A DNA stretch of 39,688 bases from Saprolegnia diclina VS20. Lineage: Eukaryota; Oomycota; Saprolegniomycetes; Saprolegniales; Saprolegniaceae. The stretch spans positions 651,732 through 691,419 of the forward strand of contig NW_008246090.1 of assembly GCF_000281045.1 (NCBI RefSeq). The letters run 5' to 3'. How positions within the stretch are numbered: the first letter of the stretch is position 1; each line of letters begins with the position of its first letter. Under the pieces are notes generated by a model. It made no database searches. It had not been told where the DNA came from and was given only the letters and a program-made list of their open reading frames with translations. This document shows, in pieces, positions 30,549 through 39,688 of the stretch. The position numbers and the translations under genes were made by a program.

Positions 30549-32114
30549 TTATATGCAGCTCGTGTGGTACGGGAACCCCGTCGCGTAGTCGCGAAAGGTC
30601 GGGGGCACAAAGGCGCTGTCCGACGCGTTCTTGGCCCTACACACGTCTCAGAGGCTGAGATAGAAGGTTGGAGCGTACAAGATCTTCTTGCAGGCCATGC
30701 ACGGTGTGTTGTACAGCTTCTCATAGTTGGCGAGCCAGCTCTAAGGTTGGGATAAGGCAACATATTGACACGGGCGTGCCACATACAAAAAAGTGGTAAA
30801 AGCTCGACTCGGGGTAGTGCACGCGGAAGTAGTGCAGCGCCTAATGAGCATATTATTAGCTGTCGATGAAGACAATAAACGACGCACAGACCTTGCGGGC
30901 ATGCAGCGTGATCTGCTCAAAGACACAATGCTTGGAACTCGACCAAGCGCCGAGCGGCGCGTCTTCGTTGGGCGGGAGGATGCTCACGCGATCAATGTAC
31001 TTGGTCACTTGGAGCCCCGCGGCTTTGGCGAGCTCCTGCTCCTTCCCCGTCTCTCTGGCGTCAATGATAAGCTTGCGTAGCTCTTCTTGCTCTACATCTA
31101 CTATGAGACGACGAGACCGAAGCGAGAAGCGCTCACCGATCTTGGTTGCCTCCTCGGCCGCCATCTTGGCCTTGGTCATCATGTCGTCGCGCCGAGGCTT
31201 CTTGGCAACGATCTTCTTGGCCTTGAGCTTGGCCGCGCGCGTCGCTCGGCTGCGGTGGTACGCGGGCGAGTTGGGTGTCGACGGCGTCATCGGGCTCGCG
31301 GCGACGCCCGACTCGCCGTTCGGTCCGCCCTCGGGAATCGCCGGGCAAAAGCTCATGTAGACCATCATTTCTTTGTTGACTTCGCACGAAATCGACTTGA
31401 TGACACGCCGACCACCCCGGGTCGTCTCGGTGTGCTTCCAGAACTTGATGCTCTTGTTGCGACGCATGATGTAGTCCATCATCTCGTTCAGGTCCACGGG
31501 CTGCACGTCGCCTTGCTCGTCAAAGACCAGCATGCGCGCGCGCTTTGTCGGCTTGGGCACGAAGCGCTCGTTAACCTGCAACAAGGTACATATCGTGGAT
31601 TGTGACGAGGAAGCGTACCGTCATGACCGCCTTGACCTTCTCGGGTTGGCCACTGCCCGGGTGCAAGGACGCGCCTGGCGCGGCGACGTACTCCATGCGC
31701 GGGAACCACTCGGTCATTTGCGCGAGCCACACGTTGGCGCCTTTCCCCGCCATCTCGTGGATCTGCCATGCTATGTAAGAAGAGAACGTCGCCAGCGCCA
31801 TGTAGCAGTACCTGCGTCTTCCAGTAGTACTCGAGCATAAGGTTGCGCTGCGTCTGCGAGACGGCGTCAATGTTCTTTGTCTTGTCCTCAAACTCGGGGC
31901 TGAACTTGCGCAGGACGTTGAGGTTGGTCTGGACGCGGTCGAGACGGTTCTTGAGCGTCGTCGTCCCGACCGCCAAGGATGCCGGGTCCTCGTCCTTGGC
32001 GCCAGAGCTGCCGCCATGAAGCGAGCTCAGCTCTACCATGAGCGCTTCCGTCGCAGCGCGGAGTGCGCCCACGCGGCCGCCGAGGATGTCTGCTAGGCCG
32101 ATCGGGTCGCTCAT
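30549..32114 (-). CDS. MED27: Mediator complex subunit 27
   Basis: Seven exons on the minus strand (32114-31812, 31762-31619, 31575-31137, 31091-30892, 30840-30787, 30740-30679, 30636-30549; introns 42-51 nt) give 429 residues. The identification rests on the C-terminus. After ALHYFRVHYP comes WLANYEKLYNTPCMACKKIL, then FVPPTFRDY and HTSC, the Cys/His pattern that ends MED27 proteins. The N-terminal 100 residues form helices (LKNRLDRVQTNLNVLRKF). A basic Lys-rich insertion (KLKAKKIVAKKPRR) makes it longer than the roughly 310-residue animal protein. Intron 31092-31136 is 45 nt with no in-frame stop; removing it makes one continuous helix (EEATKIEQEELRKLI). MED27 is a tail-module subunit of Mediator, linking activators to RNA polymerase II in the nucleus. 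Confidence 0.8.
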
Positions 32115-32366
32115 GGCCGCTGCCTTGCCTGGTGCAAAGAAATTAATGCAATTACAAAATTTAAGCCAATCCAACACCGTCAAACGAGGATATTTTAACC
32201 AATTACACGGATCGAAGATGCGAACTTTTGGCCAATCCTAGGCTACCTCGTGAGATTTTGGTCATCGCATCAAATGGCACAACACCAAATTTCATTTTAC
32301 ATGAAGCTGCGGCCTACTCATGCGCCTGCACCTACGCTGCAGACAGCACACCGGCGTTTAGTGGTC

Positions 32367-33438
32367 CTAGAGCTTGCTGTTGCCCGTGGACGCGGCACCG
32401 ATCTGGCCGCCATCGACAGTGAGCACGGTCCCCGTCACCCACGCACCCGCCGGCGACGCTAACGTGTCATTGCATCGCGCGGCAAGTAATAGTATGTGCG
32501 TCGTACCATAATAGATGGCGGCGCCCGCCATATCGAGGTCGCTGCCCGCACGCTTGAGCGGCACGCCTTGCGCGAGCTCGTCCATGCTACAACGCAAGCT
32601 CAGGAATCGCTGCGCCCAACGCTCATAGTACCCAAGGCCCGTGGCCGTCGAGATTTGCTTGGACATCTTGGTGGGCACGAACCCCGGCGCAATTGCATTC
32701 ACAGTGATCCCGCGCGGGGCGAGTTCGAGCGCCAAGACGCGTGTGAGGTGGTGGATCGCGGCCTTGCTCGTGTCGTACGCAAACGTGCCAATGTCGGGCT
32801 GCGGCAGCACGCCAGCGATCGAGCCAATGTTGATGATGCGGCTGTTGGCCTCCATCATTGGCAACAACTTCTTAATGAGGAAGAAGGGCGCCTTGACGTT
32901 CAAGTCCATGATCTTGTGCCACGCCTTCTCCGTGTGCAAGTCGAAGCCGCCGCCCCAGCTCGCCCCCTAGCAAGAACGTCAGATGCGCCAATGCCAAGAG
33001 AGCGCCTACCGAGTTGTTGATGAGGACGTCCAGCTTGGTCTCTTTGGCTTGGAGCGACGACACGACGTGCTCGATACCGGCATCCGTGCCGAGGTCCGCA
33101 GGAATCTACGGCGATATTGCACATCCGGCGCGCAGCCTTATTGATCTACCGCAATGCACTGGCCAGGACCTAGAGACACATCGTCATGTTGCGCCAAAGA
33201 AGAGCAAGGCGGCGTACCGACGGCCGTGAGCTCGGCGGCGGTCTGATCGCAGACCTTGGCGTCGCGCGACGAGATGTACACCTTGGCGTGGTTGCGCACA
33301 AAGGCCTCGGCGATCATCTTGCCAATGCCGCGCGATCCGCCCGTGATAAGCACCTACATACACGCTCGTAGCACGCGCGACGTGCATGCGACGACGTACT
33401 GTTTGGTCCTTGACAGCAAAGAGCTTCGTGACCTCCAT
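32367..33438 (-). CDS. Short-chain dehydrogenase/reductase (SDR)
   Basis: Seven exons on the minus strand (33438-33400, 33353-33218, 33169-33150, 33105-33010, 32966-32632, 32586-32507, 32458-32367) give 265 residues, the usual classical-SDR length. The nucleotide-binding motif TGGSRGIG lies at about 17-24. NNSG is at 95-98, and the catalytic tetrad is N120, S146, Y161 and K165 (YDTSK). PGFVPT and the C-terminal TVDGG are present. It is an NAD(P)H-dependent oxidoreductase of the 3-oxoacyl-reductase-like type; the substrate is unknown and no targeting peptide is visible. Exon 3 has only 20 nt. Introns 33170-33217, 32587-32631 and 32459-32506 are multiples of three without in-frame stops; splicing restores family-like sequence such as IYYASPAGAWVTGT. 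Divergent from the coiled-coil gene. Confidence 0.88.
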
Positions 33439-34071
33439 GATGCGATTTGGAATTTGACTTGCGGCAACTGCAAGCGCCCGAAAGCTCCGATTAACTAATC
33501 ATCGCTGCAAGCCGTGGGATTGGTGCGGCCAAGATCGAATTTTATCCAATCGGTACGAAGCTTGCCATGCCCGGCGTTAAGATCGCGCCATTTCCAAACA
33601 CATTGTGTACCTGGTCCGAGAAGAAGATCGGCCTCCACTTGCCGCGGTGGACACTTGCTGTCGTGGTTTCGGCCTTGGACCGCAGAAAGCTTATGAAAGC
33701 ACCAAACGAACCTCGTAGTCTTCGACAGGCAGGGTCCACTTCGCGGCAGTGTCCACATGACTATGATCTTATCATCATCATAATCGCATTGAGCACTTCA
33801 AAATCTCTGTTGTACGCGTAGCACCCAGGTCTGCTAATGCCCATACAACTACATATCCTAGTGTCCCAAGCGTTAATGATGCATGGGCTGACTTGGCTTC
33901 GTGGTCATAAATTATAAATAAAATCTCGGCTGGGGAAATCCTGTCGTCGCATCCCGTTGAAGTTGGCGATGGGCAACATTTTCTACCAATCACCGTCTCG
34001 CTTGCGCTGGATTGGCTGAAAAGGTGGTCGGCAGGTTGGCCAATGGCCTTGCGCGGTGACAACGAACTGCG
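33439..34071. other. Divergent promoter region
   Basis: About 630 nt between the divergent SDR and coiled-coil genes, so it must hold both promoters. A short ATC trinucleotide run lies near 33770-33784. No initiator or other element can be named with confidence. Confidence 0.45.
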
Positions 34072-35550
34072 ATGATGGGCACGGAGGCTGACGCGGATGG
34101 CCGGTACTTGCCGCTCGGGCTGCCGGCAGTCCCTCCCAGCAACGATCCGCAGCGACTCCTGGCATATGTACTTCAAGTGCTACCGCAATACACGGCAATG
34201 GAGCTCAGCGCGACGCACTACCGCCTCTACACGCAGCAGCTGCGGACCGAAGTCGACCGATGGAAGCAGCAGGCGACAATGACGATGCAGCGCTTACTGG
34301 ACGAAGAAGACAAGCGCGTCTTTATGGAGCGGTACGCTGCCGAGGTTGTGAAGGAGCGCAACGATGTCTTGCACCACAAGGGCGCCAAGAAGCACAAGGT
34401 GTGGCATAACTGCTGTCGGCAGCACGCGTCGTACGACTTGGACGTGACGCCATCGATCGTGTCGCTTCGCGGTGAGAAGCTCACCGAGTGCAGCCTGGAG
34501 CTCAAGCAAGCACGCGCTTCGCTACTCGAGAAGGATCGGCTCCTCGACGCCGCCCACGAGCTCCTCAACACCAAGCAAATCGACTTTGACGCGTTCGTCA
34601 GCGCCGCGCGTAAGGAAAAGGAGCAGCTCGAGCACCAGCTTGCGACGCGTGCGGGGCTTCAAGGCTCGCAGGAGCGCCGCCTCGCCGACGTCGAGCGCCA
34701 GCTGTGGGACGATCAGCAGGCGCTGGCCGAGAAGAACGCTGGTCTGGACCAGCTCCACGACCGCATCGACGACTTGGAGCAGCAATGCAGTCGCCTTCAG
34801 AACGACGTTGTCACCAAAGCCACTGCGATCTCGGGCCTCGAAGCTGAGGTGCGCCGTCTCCAGTCGACGCTCCGAGATACGCAAGAGCAGCTCGTGACGT
34901 GGCAGCAGCAGGCGCAAGAAAAGGACATGGAAATCGAGTCGCTCCACGGCCAAGTCGAAGCGCTCTCGACGGCCGACTTGCAATCGCTGCAGGCACGGTA
35001 TGCCAAGCAGATTGAGACGCTTGTCGCGCAGCACGAGGCCCAGATTCGCGCGTACGAAATGCAGCTGCGTCCGCCGCCACCCGTACTGGAGCCGGCGCCA
35101 GCGCGGTCCATGTCGCGGAGCTTTGAAGCGCGCATGACCCTCGATGAGATCTCGTCGTCGGCCGAAGACAGTGATGACAAGCCGCTGTTGAGTCCTTCGT
35201 ACTTTCAGTCGCACACCTCGAGCCCGTTCCAGACACCGTGCCGGCAAACGCCGCTGCCAGCACACTTTCGACGGCACTCGGAAGGCACGCGGTCGTCGAC
35301 ACCGCCCAACGTTCGTCGACGACTCCTCGAGAACGACTTGTCGATGCTCTCGTCGTCTTCGGCCGCGTCGTCCAAAGCGTCGCAACACTCTTCGTCGCGC
35401 ACGCCCGAGCGCCAAGCCATTGTGAGTCGGCTACATGCGCTCGTGCAAGAGAGCGAACAGCGGCGAAAGCTCGAAGAGTCCCGGGCTGAGGAAGATCGCG
35501 TCGCCCTCGAAGCGCTCAAGCAGCGATTACAGGCGCGACAGACTGTGTAA
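34072..35550 (+). CDS. Coiled-coil protein
   Basis: A single exon of 492 residues. Heptad-rich helices run from about 55 to 105 and 140 to 345, rich in Glu, Gln, Arg and Leu (LEQQCSRLQNDV, LEAEVRRLQSTL). A Ser/Pro-rich, probably phosphorylated region (about 345-455, with SSSAEDSDD and RTPER) and a final helix (ESEQRRKLEESRAEE) follow. This layout suits a cytoskeletal, centrosomal or trafficking scaffold, but no specific family is recognised. The segment at about 105-130 (VWHNCCRQHASYD) interrupts the helix and could be an unspliced insertion: GT at about 34400 to AG at 34480 would be 81 nt and in frame. That is speculative, and the one-exon model is preferred. ATG codons at 34072 and 34075 are adjacent. 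Confidence 0.8.
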   Translation: MMGTEADADGRYLPLGLPAVPPSNDPQRLLAYVLQVLPQYTAMELSATHYRLYTQQLRTEVDRWKQQATMTMQRLLDEEDKRVFMERYAAEVVKERNDVLHHKGAKKHKVWHNCCRQHASYDLDVTPSIVSLRGEKLTECSLELKQARASLLEKDRLLDAAHELLNTKQIDFDAFVSAARKEKEQLEHQLATRAGLQGSQERRLADVERQLWDDQQALAEKNAGLDQLHDRIDDLEQQCSRLQNDVVTKATAISGLEAEVRRLQSTLRDTQEQLVTWQQQAQEKDMEIESLHGQVEALSTADLQSLQARYAKQIETLVAQHEAQIRAYEMQLRPPPPVLEPAPARSMSRSFEARMTLDEISSSAEDSDDKPLLSPSYFQSHTSSPFQTPCRQTPLPAHFRRHSEGTRSSTPPNVRRRLLENDLSMLSSSSAASSKASQHSSSRTPERQAIVSRLHALVQESEQRRKLEESRAEEDRVALEALKQRLQARQTV

Positions 35551-35969
35551 TTGAAAGCATAATTCGAAGATCCCACGTGGCTTGTTCCATCACCCCATCA
35601 TCACAAAAAAATCGTCCATACCCGAAAGCTGCAAAATAAGGGCATTTGGCGTCGCTGCCGAATGTATGCGTCAAGCTACAGGAGTCAGTTGTCGGTCCAC
35701 CGGCGAGCAATTCGCTCTCGTTAGCAATTTCTTAACCACTTTCAAGTGCCACTTGATCACCGATACGAGTAAGGACCGAGACGAAGCTAATCTATCTATC
35801 TACCTACCTATCTACCTATCTACCTATCTACCTATCTACCTATTCACCTAGTATCGCACCGGGATACCTATACATTTAGCGCAAATATTGATCAAGCAAA
35901 AACGTATTGCTCGTCGTAGAGTTGAAAACGCAAGAATGCATTATGAAACACAGAGTTGGCAATGGTATA
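35551..35969. other. Spacer between convergent genes
   Basis: About 420 nt between the 3' ends of the coiled-coil gene and the secreted-protein gene. It contains the CTAT/CTAC microsatellite at 35791-35850. No other feature seen. Confidence 0.55.
35791..35850. repeat. Tetranucleotide microsatellite
   Basis: About fifteen units of CTAT and CTAC alternate over 60 nt with one interruption (TTCA) near the end. A simple repeat, likely to vary in length between strains. Confidence 0.9.
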
Positions 35970-36746
35970 TCAGTGCTCCTCGTCGGGCGTCAAAATTTCG
36001 AGGAGCTTGCGCGGCGGCTGCTTGGCGAGGTACGCGGTTTGGGCCTCTTTGGTGCAAAAGACCTTGTGGCCATAGAGTTTTCGAACGTACGAATTGAGGA
36101 GGGTCGTCTTCGTTGGGTCTTGGAGCGCCTTGTTGACGCCGGCCAGAATCTTCTTTTGCGCTATCGCCGTGGCATCGTAGACGCTAAACGATTTGCCGAG
36201 GACCGACATGACAATGTTGAGCGACCCGTCAATGGTGGCTTTTGTGAGCACGAGGTTTTGCAGGTACGGATACGTCTCGCTGCAGGTGGCGTTGAGGCCG
36301 AGCGTGATCGTTTTGCGGCCGCCACAGCACGTGCTCGCATTGTCCAAGAAGGTTTTGCAGCCGATTTTCGGGATGCAGCCGTCGATCAGGAGACTAATGG
36401 GCAGCTCGTCGACGCTCACGCGGACGTCGACGTGCATCGAGCCGTTCTTGCCGACGAGAAGCTGCAGCGTGTCGATCTGCACCGTGTTGAGCCCCGAGAC
36501 CCAGCGCGCTTTCACATCGTAAAAGTTGGCCTTGACAGCAAAGAGGTTGCCAATGTCCATGCACGGCTCGGGCCCGCCGCTGGCGCACGCCCCGAGAGAC
36601 GCGGGAAGCGCGGTATCGGCAACACTCGATAAAATCGGCTTGAGCGACTGCACGACCGTGGATAGCTCCAGCGGCAAGACCGGTGGCGTCGGCGTCGCCA
36701 CGACGCTGCAGAGACCCACGAGAGAAGCCAGCGAGAAAAGACGCAT
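35970..36746 (-). CDS. Secreted cysteine-rich protein
   Basis: A single exon of 258 residues from the ATG at 36746, which begins a classical signal peptide (MRLFSLASLVGLCSVVA). An in-frame ATG at 36800 would put 18 residues before it and is less likely. The mature part has eight cysteines in four close pairs or motifs (GACASGGPEPC, GCIPKIGC, TCC, then two singles), suggesting disulfide bonds. There are three N-glycosylation sequons (NGS, NAS, NAT). The C-terminal 60 residues are basic and end in EILTPDEEH. No catalytic motif or known effector motif (RxLR, LxLFLAK) is visible. An extracellular protein of unknown function; a lipid-binding-like fold would fit the hydrophobic pattern but is a guess. 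Confidence 0.82.
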   Translation of the reverse strand: MRLFSLASLVGLCSVVATPTPPVLPLELSTVVQSLKPILSSVADTALPASLGACASGGPEPCMDIGNLFAVKANFYDVKARWVSGLNTVQIDTLQLLVGKNGSMHVDVRVSVDELPISLLIDGCIPKIGCKTFLDNASTCCGGRKTITLGLNATCSETYPYLQNLVLTKATIDGSLNIVMSVLGKSFSVYDATAIAQKKILAGVNKALQDPTKTTLLNSYVRKLYGHKVFCTKEAQTAYLAKQPPRKLLEILTPDEEH

Positions 36747-36763
36747 GCTGTCGAGAGCGCGAT

Positions 36764-36780
36764 CAAATAAGAAATGAAAA
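36764..36780 (-). promoter_or_regulatory. Possible oomycete initiator element
   Basis: On the minus strand TTTTCATTTCTTATTTG lies 18-34 nt before the start codon of the secreted-protein gene. It resembles the oomycete initiator consensus (TCA followed by TTYNC and AT-rich bases). Based on pattern and position only. Confidence 0.35.
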
Positions 36781-37698
36781 GCAAAAGAGACTGCGTTCAC
36801 AAGAGCGTGAGTAGCACCCGGTCACTCTGAGGTAATCGACGCGACCCAAAAGATCCCAGACGTCACGGTGAATGTACATACAGTGAGTGACCTGCTGTCT
36901 TTCTTTTGACGGCGACCGATGGAGCGTTAAAGCAAGAAATAGCTTGCAGTCCCACATTGCGCCAGACATGAAGGCGTACACTCAATGTTGCTCGTCAAGC
37001 AAGGGCGAACCATCGTAGTAGAAGAGGGTACAAGGTCGCCCACATTGCACAAGACGAGCCAAAATGAAAAAAGGTGAATGGGTTGAGAACCGTCTTGGGT
37101 CGCCTTGGGGATGCATGTGTGCGTTGCCGCCAGATCCAGTTGTGGACTGGTTTTGCGCATCATAGGGCTAGGGCAGTGCATTCCAACAAGCAAGGCAGGG
37201 TCCACGGTCATGCCAACGATTCGATTCTTCATACGGTACTATGCGCGTCATCCATGTTTTCCTGGCGTGGTGCCGACAACTCTAGTCCAATAAAAGCTTG
37301 TATCATGTTTTGCTGTCGTCGTGGCTGTGCAATGAGTCATTACGTGACGCCTCGCTTTGATCCCGAGCTACTTCCTGAAAGGTGCTCGGCTGTTACGAGT
37401 ACTGACGACCAGTATTATGGTGGAAAGCACTACACCATGCAAGGTGGATAATCTAAATGTCAACAAAAATCGAAGACCGTTCGCACGATAAGTCCATGCA
37501 TTAATTTGCATTAAAATTCAACTACTCGAATCTCTATGAATTGACTTGCCCACGACATCGCCCAACCAACCTCAACACCTTGCCCGCCGTTTAAAGCCTC
37601 AGCGAGTAACTTTGATCTCCGCCGGACTTTTTGGAGGTTGAAAGTTCTCCGTCCGTCGTTGCCTCGCTGAAATGGCCGTGCGCAAAGGGCTTGTGTTG
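36781..37698. other. Intergenic spacer
   Basis: About 920 nt between the promoter of the secreted-protein gene and the stop of the kinase gene. Open frames on both strands are short and without motifs. Nothing supported. Confidence 0.5.
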
Positions 37699-38900
37699 TC
37701 ACTCGGGTGTCAGCGCCAAAGCGGCCACGATCGCCTCCAAGCGGGGTACAATCGCAGAAAATGCTGGGCGGGCACTCGCGTCGTTGAACGAACACTCTTC
37801 AAGAAGGTGCAATACAGTCCGCGGCCACGGCTTGCGGTCCAGAATACGGGGCCGGTAGCTGCGCGTCGCGATTTCGTTTAGGAGCTCTTTCGGCGGCTTG
37901 TGTGCTTGCTCCGCGTACGGCGCGACACAGTTCATCGTCTCCACCATGACTAGAAGTGCATCATGAGTCATGAACGTCGTCGTTGATCAAGGAACGTACG
38001 CATGGCAAAGCTGTAGACGTCCACCTTTTCCGAGTAGTTTGGTTCACCGCGCAAGATCTCGGGTGCTGCCCACGCTGGCGTCCCAATCAGAGTCTTATCG
38101 CGGCCAAGTTGGCCGCTAAACTCAAAATTCGTGATTTTGGCTGTCAAGTTGTCACTATGCGTCAGATGACGTGAGCTACACCAACTCTAGGTGGTCATGC
38201 CACGTACGAGAGGTTGATGTTGGCGGCGCGAAGGTCGCGGTGCAAGACTGGCACTGACTTGTTATGCAAGTACTGCATGCCGCGGGCCACGTCCAGGAGG
38301 ATGCAAAGTCGCTCGAGCACTGAGAGTGTATTCGTGTCATTGGCCAAGGCGTTGGCGAGGCTGCCGCGCTCTGGCTTTTCCGTGATGAAGGATCTATGAG
38401 GTGGTTGTCATGAACACCTCCAAGCATTGATACTCAAGCCAAACGTACACTGAGGTCGTGTCCGAGCTGACCCCATAGAAGGGTACGATGTTGGGGTGGT
38501 GGAGGCTCATGCACATGCGCGCGACTCGGTTCACTTCGCGCACTTTGGCGTCGGTCGGCGCAGAGATTTGCTTGGCAATGACGCTGGCGCCACAGTACGT
38601 TGCATCAGACACAGAGGTCCACAGCGGGCTCTTGTGCAAGTCTGCGTCTGCCACGAGTGTAAGGTGCGCCGCTGGCACATGGAACGGACGGGGCAGACAG
38701 GCTTGGATTTCAGTCGAAAAAGGAGACTCTACTGTTGGACTGGAAGCATCCACGTGTTCTGTCTTGATGCGTTTAGCTGCATTGTTCGAGGCGGTAGGCG
38801 ATGCAGGTGGCGATGAGTCTTTGCGCTTGAGGCTGGAAGTGGCGCTTGTAGAGAGAGTGGTCAAAGCACATGGGGTGATCGCGGTCTGGGCGTGCTGCAT
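37699..38900 (-). CDS. TKL-like protein kinase with altered DFG motif
   Basis: Four exons on the minus strand (38900-38449, 38393-38208, 38154-38000, 37949-37699; introns 55, 53 and 50 nt) give 347 residues. The N-terminal 60 residues are Ser-rich with KRK and AAKRIK, a possible bipartite nuclear signal. In the kinase domain the VAIK-type lysine is K110 (SVIAKQI), the catalytic loop is HRDLRAAN (D204, N209) and the APE motif is WAAPE. The DFG motif reads NFE (222-224), replacing the magnesium-binding Asp. No glycine-rich loop is recognisable. TKL kinases are greatly expanded in oomycetes. This one may be a pseudokinase or have unusual metal use. Intron 1 was placed by donor GTACGT and phase; the joined product reads VSFITEKPERGSL. 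Confidence 0.82.
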
Positions 38901-39367
38901 TGTGATTGAAGGAGAGCGGTGTATGAGCTCGACGGGATATTGGGAAGTGAAATCGTTTTGTCGTGTATTTTCGAGGACACTTTTTATCCACTGGCTCCAT
39001 TCTATACTATTAATAGTATGTGCAATATAAAGCCAGTTTCTATCACGATAGTATCCAGCATGATAACAACTTTTCACGTGACCCAAGGTCACGTGAAAAG
39101 TTAAATACCCGGGTAAGCCCGATCCTCGAGTTGACAAGAAAAGTCTCATTCTAACCGCGCTCGCAACGCCATTTTTGCTAGCTTGATGGTTCATGTTGTA
39201 TTTGGCATGCGATCGACCCCACATTTTCTCTCAAGTCCACCATAAACGCACCTTTGTGTACAGTTGATACCTGCGATGGCTTCATGCATTGCGCTGCGTA
39301 AACTGCGCACTCGACAACCACCGTCGTGTGTGCTACCATTGCAGACCAATTAAACTACGTTATATAA
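38901..39367. other. Region upstream of the kinase gene
   Basis: About 470 nt, AT-rich around 38995-39030. It contains the long perfect hairpin with CACGTG cores at 39068-39102 and a TACCCGGGTA palindrome at 39106-39115. No gene. Confidence 0.55.
39068..39102. repeat. Perfect inverted repeat with two CACGTG cores
   Basis: Arms of 16 nt (AACTTTTCACGTGACC and its exact complement) flank a 3-nt spacer CAA. Each arm contains CACGTG, the E-box/G-box core of bHLH and bZIP factors. It lies 168 nt upstream of the kinase start codon and 266 nt from the stop of the membrane-protein gene, so it could be a regulatory site or the terminal hairpin of a small element. Confidence 0.85.
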
Positions 39368-39688
39368 TCATGATCGAGTGTTATGGCTTGAATGACTCGT
39401 GTACCGGCTCTGTCCTTGTGGCCGAATCACTCGCATGTGCGGCGACGGCACGACGATCGGTGATGGTGCCTTGTAAATAGCAACGGACGGCTGAGGCGCC
39501 CGTCGTAGCCGATAGACATAGAGAGCAACGAGAGCAACGCCCACAAGGACAAGTGGGAGCACGATGTAGGGCAGGATACCAAACGACCGCGTATCTTCAA
39601 GTGCCAAGAGCACTTCTTCAGTCGTGACCACCGGCGTCGTGACGGCAGTGCTGTTGCTGACAATATTCTCGGCTTCAAGTGCACGTCG
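39368..39688 (-). CDS. Single-pass membrane protein, C-terminal part (5' end outside window)
   Basis: The minus-strand frame is open from the window edge to a stop ending at 39368, covering 106 residues. A Thr/Val-rich stretch with an NST sequon precedes a clear membrane segment (IVLPLVLVGVALVALYVY). The tail after it is basic and Pro/Ser-rich (RRAPQPSVAIY). This is the layout of a type I membrane protein: the extracellular part lies outside the window and about 50 cytoplasmic residues follow the anchor. It could be a receptor-like or adhesin-like surface protein; the family cannot be told from the tail. Confidence 0.65.
   Translation of the reverse strand, partial: RRALEAENIVSNSTAVTTPVVTTEEVLLALEDTRSFGILPYIVLPLVLVGVALVALYVYRLRRAPQPSVAIYKAPSPIVVPSPHMRVIRPQGQSRYTSHSSHNTRS

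Noticed and set aside
31763-31811. Alternative acceptor at CATAG (about 31771) for MED27 intron 1
   Set aside because: It would put the next exon out of frame with an early stop; the CATGGCAG acceptor 8 nt downstream keeps the frame.
34400-34480. Possible 81-nt intron in the coiled-coil gene
   Set aside because: It would be in frame and remove a break in the helix, but the ends (GTGTGG, GAGAAG) do not resemble the other introns here and the length is atypical.
34522-35415. 297-codon open frame on the minus strand
   Set aside because: Shadow of the coiled-coil gene; Arg/Leu/Val-rich with no domain.
35791-35850. Regularly spaced short repeats considered as a CRISPR-like array
   Set aside because: It is a plain CTAT/CTAC microsatellite with no spacers.

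Overview
The window looks like nuclear DNA of an oomycete, probably a saprolegnialean (Saprolegnia/Achlya/Aphanomyces group). This is inferred from GC-rich coding sequence, very short introns (38-65 nt, mostly GTACG...TAG), the expansion of FYVE-like and FYVE-GAF proteins, a TKL-type kinase and a secreted cysteine-rich protein. There is no bacterial operon structure, and I saw no tRNA, rRNA, CRISPR array or intact transposon. All exon models are built by eye from splice consensus, reading-frame phase and motif continuity.

Layout. 1-1629: 3' end of a multi-pass membrane protein, then a gene-free spacer. 2917-24715: a tandem array of eight same-strand genes for FYVE-like zinc-finger proteins (19 fingers), six of which also carry a GAF domain. 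Their architectures differ: F-F-GAF-F-F, F-F-GAF (three times), F-F-F (twice), F-GAF and GAF-F-F. A minus-strand gene for a WRKY19-like zinc-repeat protein (21679-22506) sits inside the array. 24832-26478: copine-type vWA/RanBP2/RING E3 ligase. 27138-28949: membrane-anchored RBR E3 ligase. 29770-30449: small unknown gene. 30549-32114: Mediator subunit MED27. 32367-33438: short-chain dehydrogenase. 34072-35550: coiled-coil protein. 35970-36746: secreted cysteine-rich protein. 37699-38900: TKL-like kinase with an altered DFG motif. 39368-39688: C-terminal tail of a single-pass membrane protein running off the window.

The main signal is the exon logic of the FYVE array. All 19 fingers are cut by a phase-0 intron at the same point, just before the third zinc-ligand pair (HHCRx|CGxxxC). 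Each internal exon is therefore half a finger, a linker or GAF domain, and half of the next finger. Gaining or losing a whole exon always leaves complete fingers, which would explain the varied architectures. Spacers hold what look like decayed finger exons, most clearly upstream of the GAF-F-F gene, so the array appears to be in birth-and-death turnover. The likely role is membrane (phosphoinositide) recognition by the fingers combined with small-molecule sensing or dimerisation by the GAF domain. That is inference from families and is not shown here.
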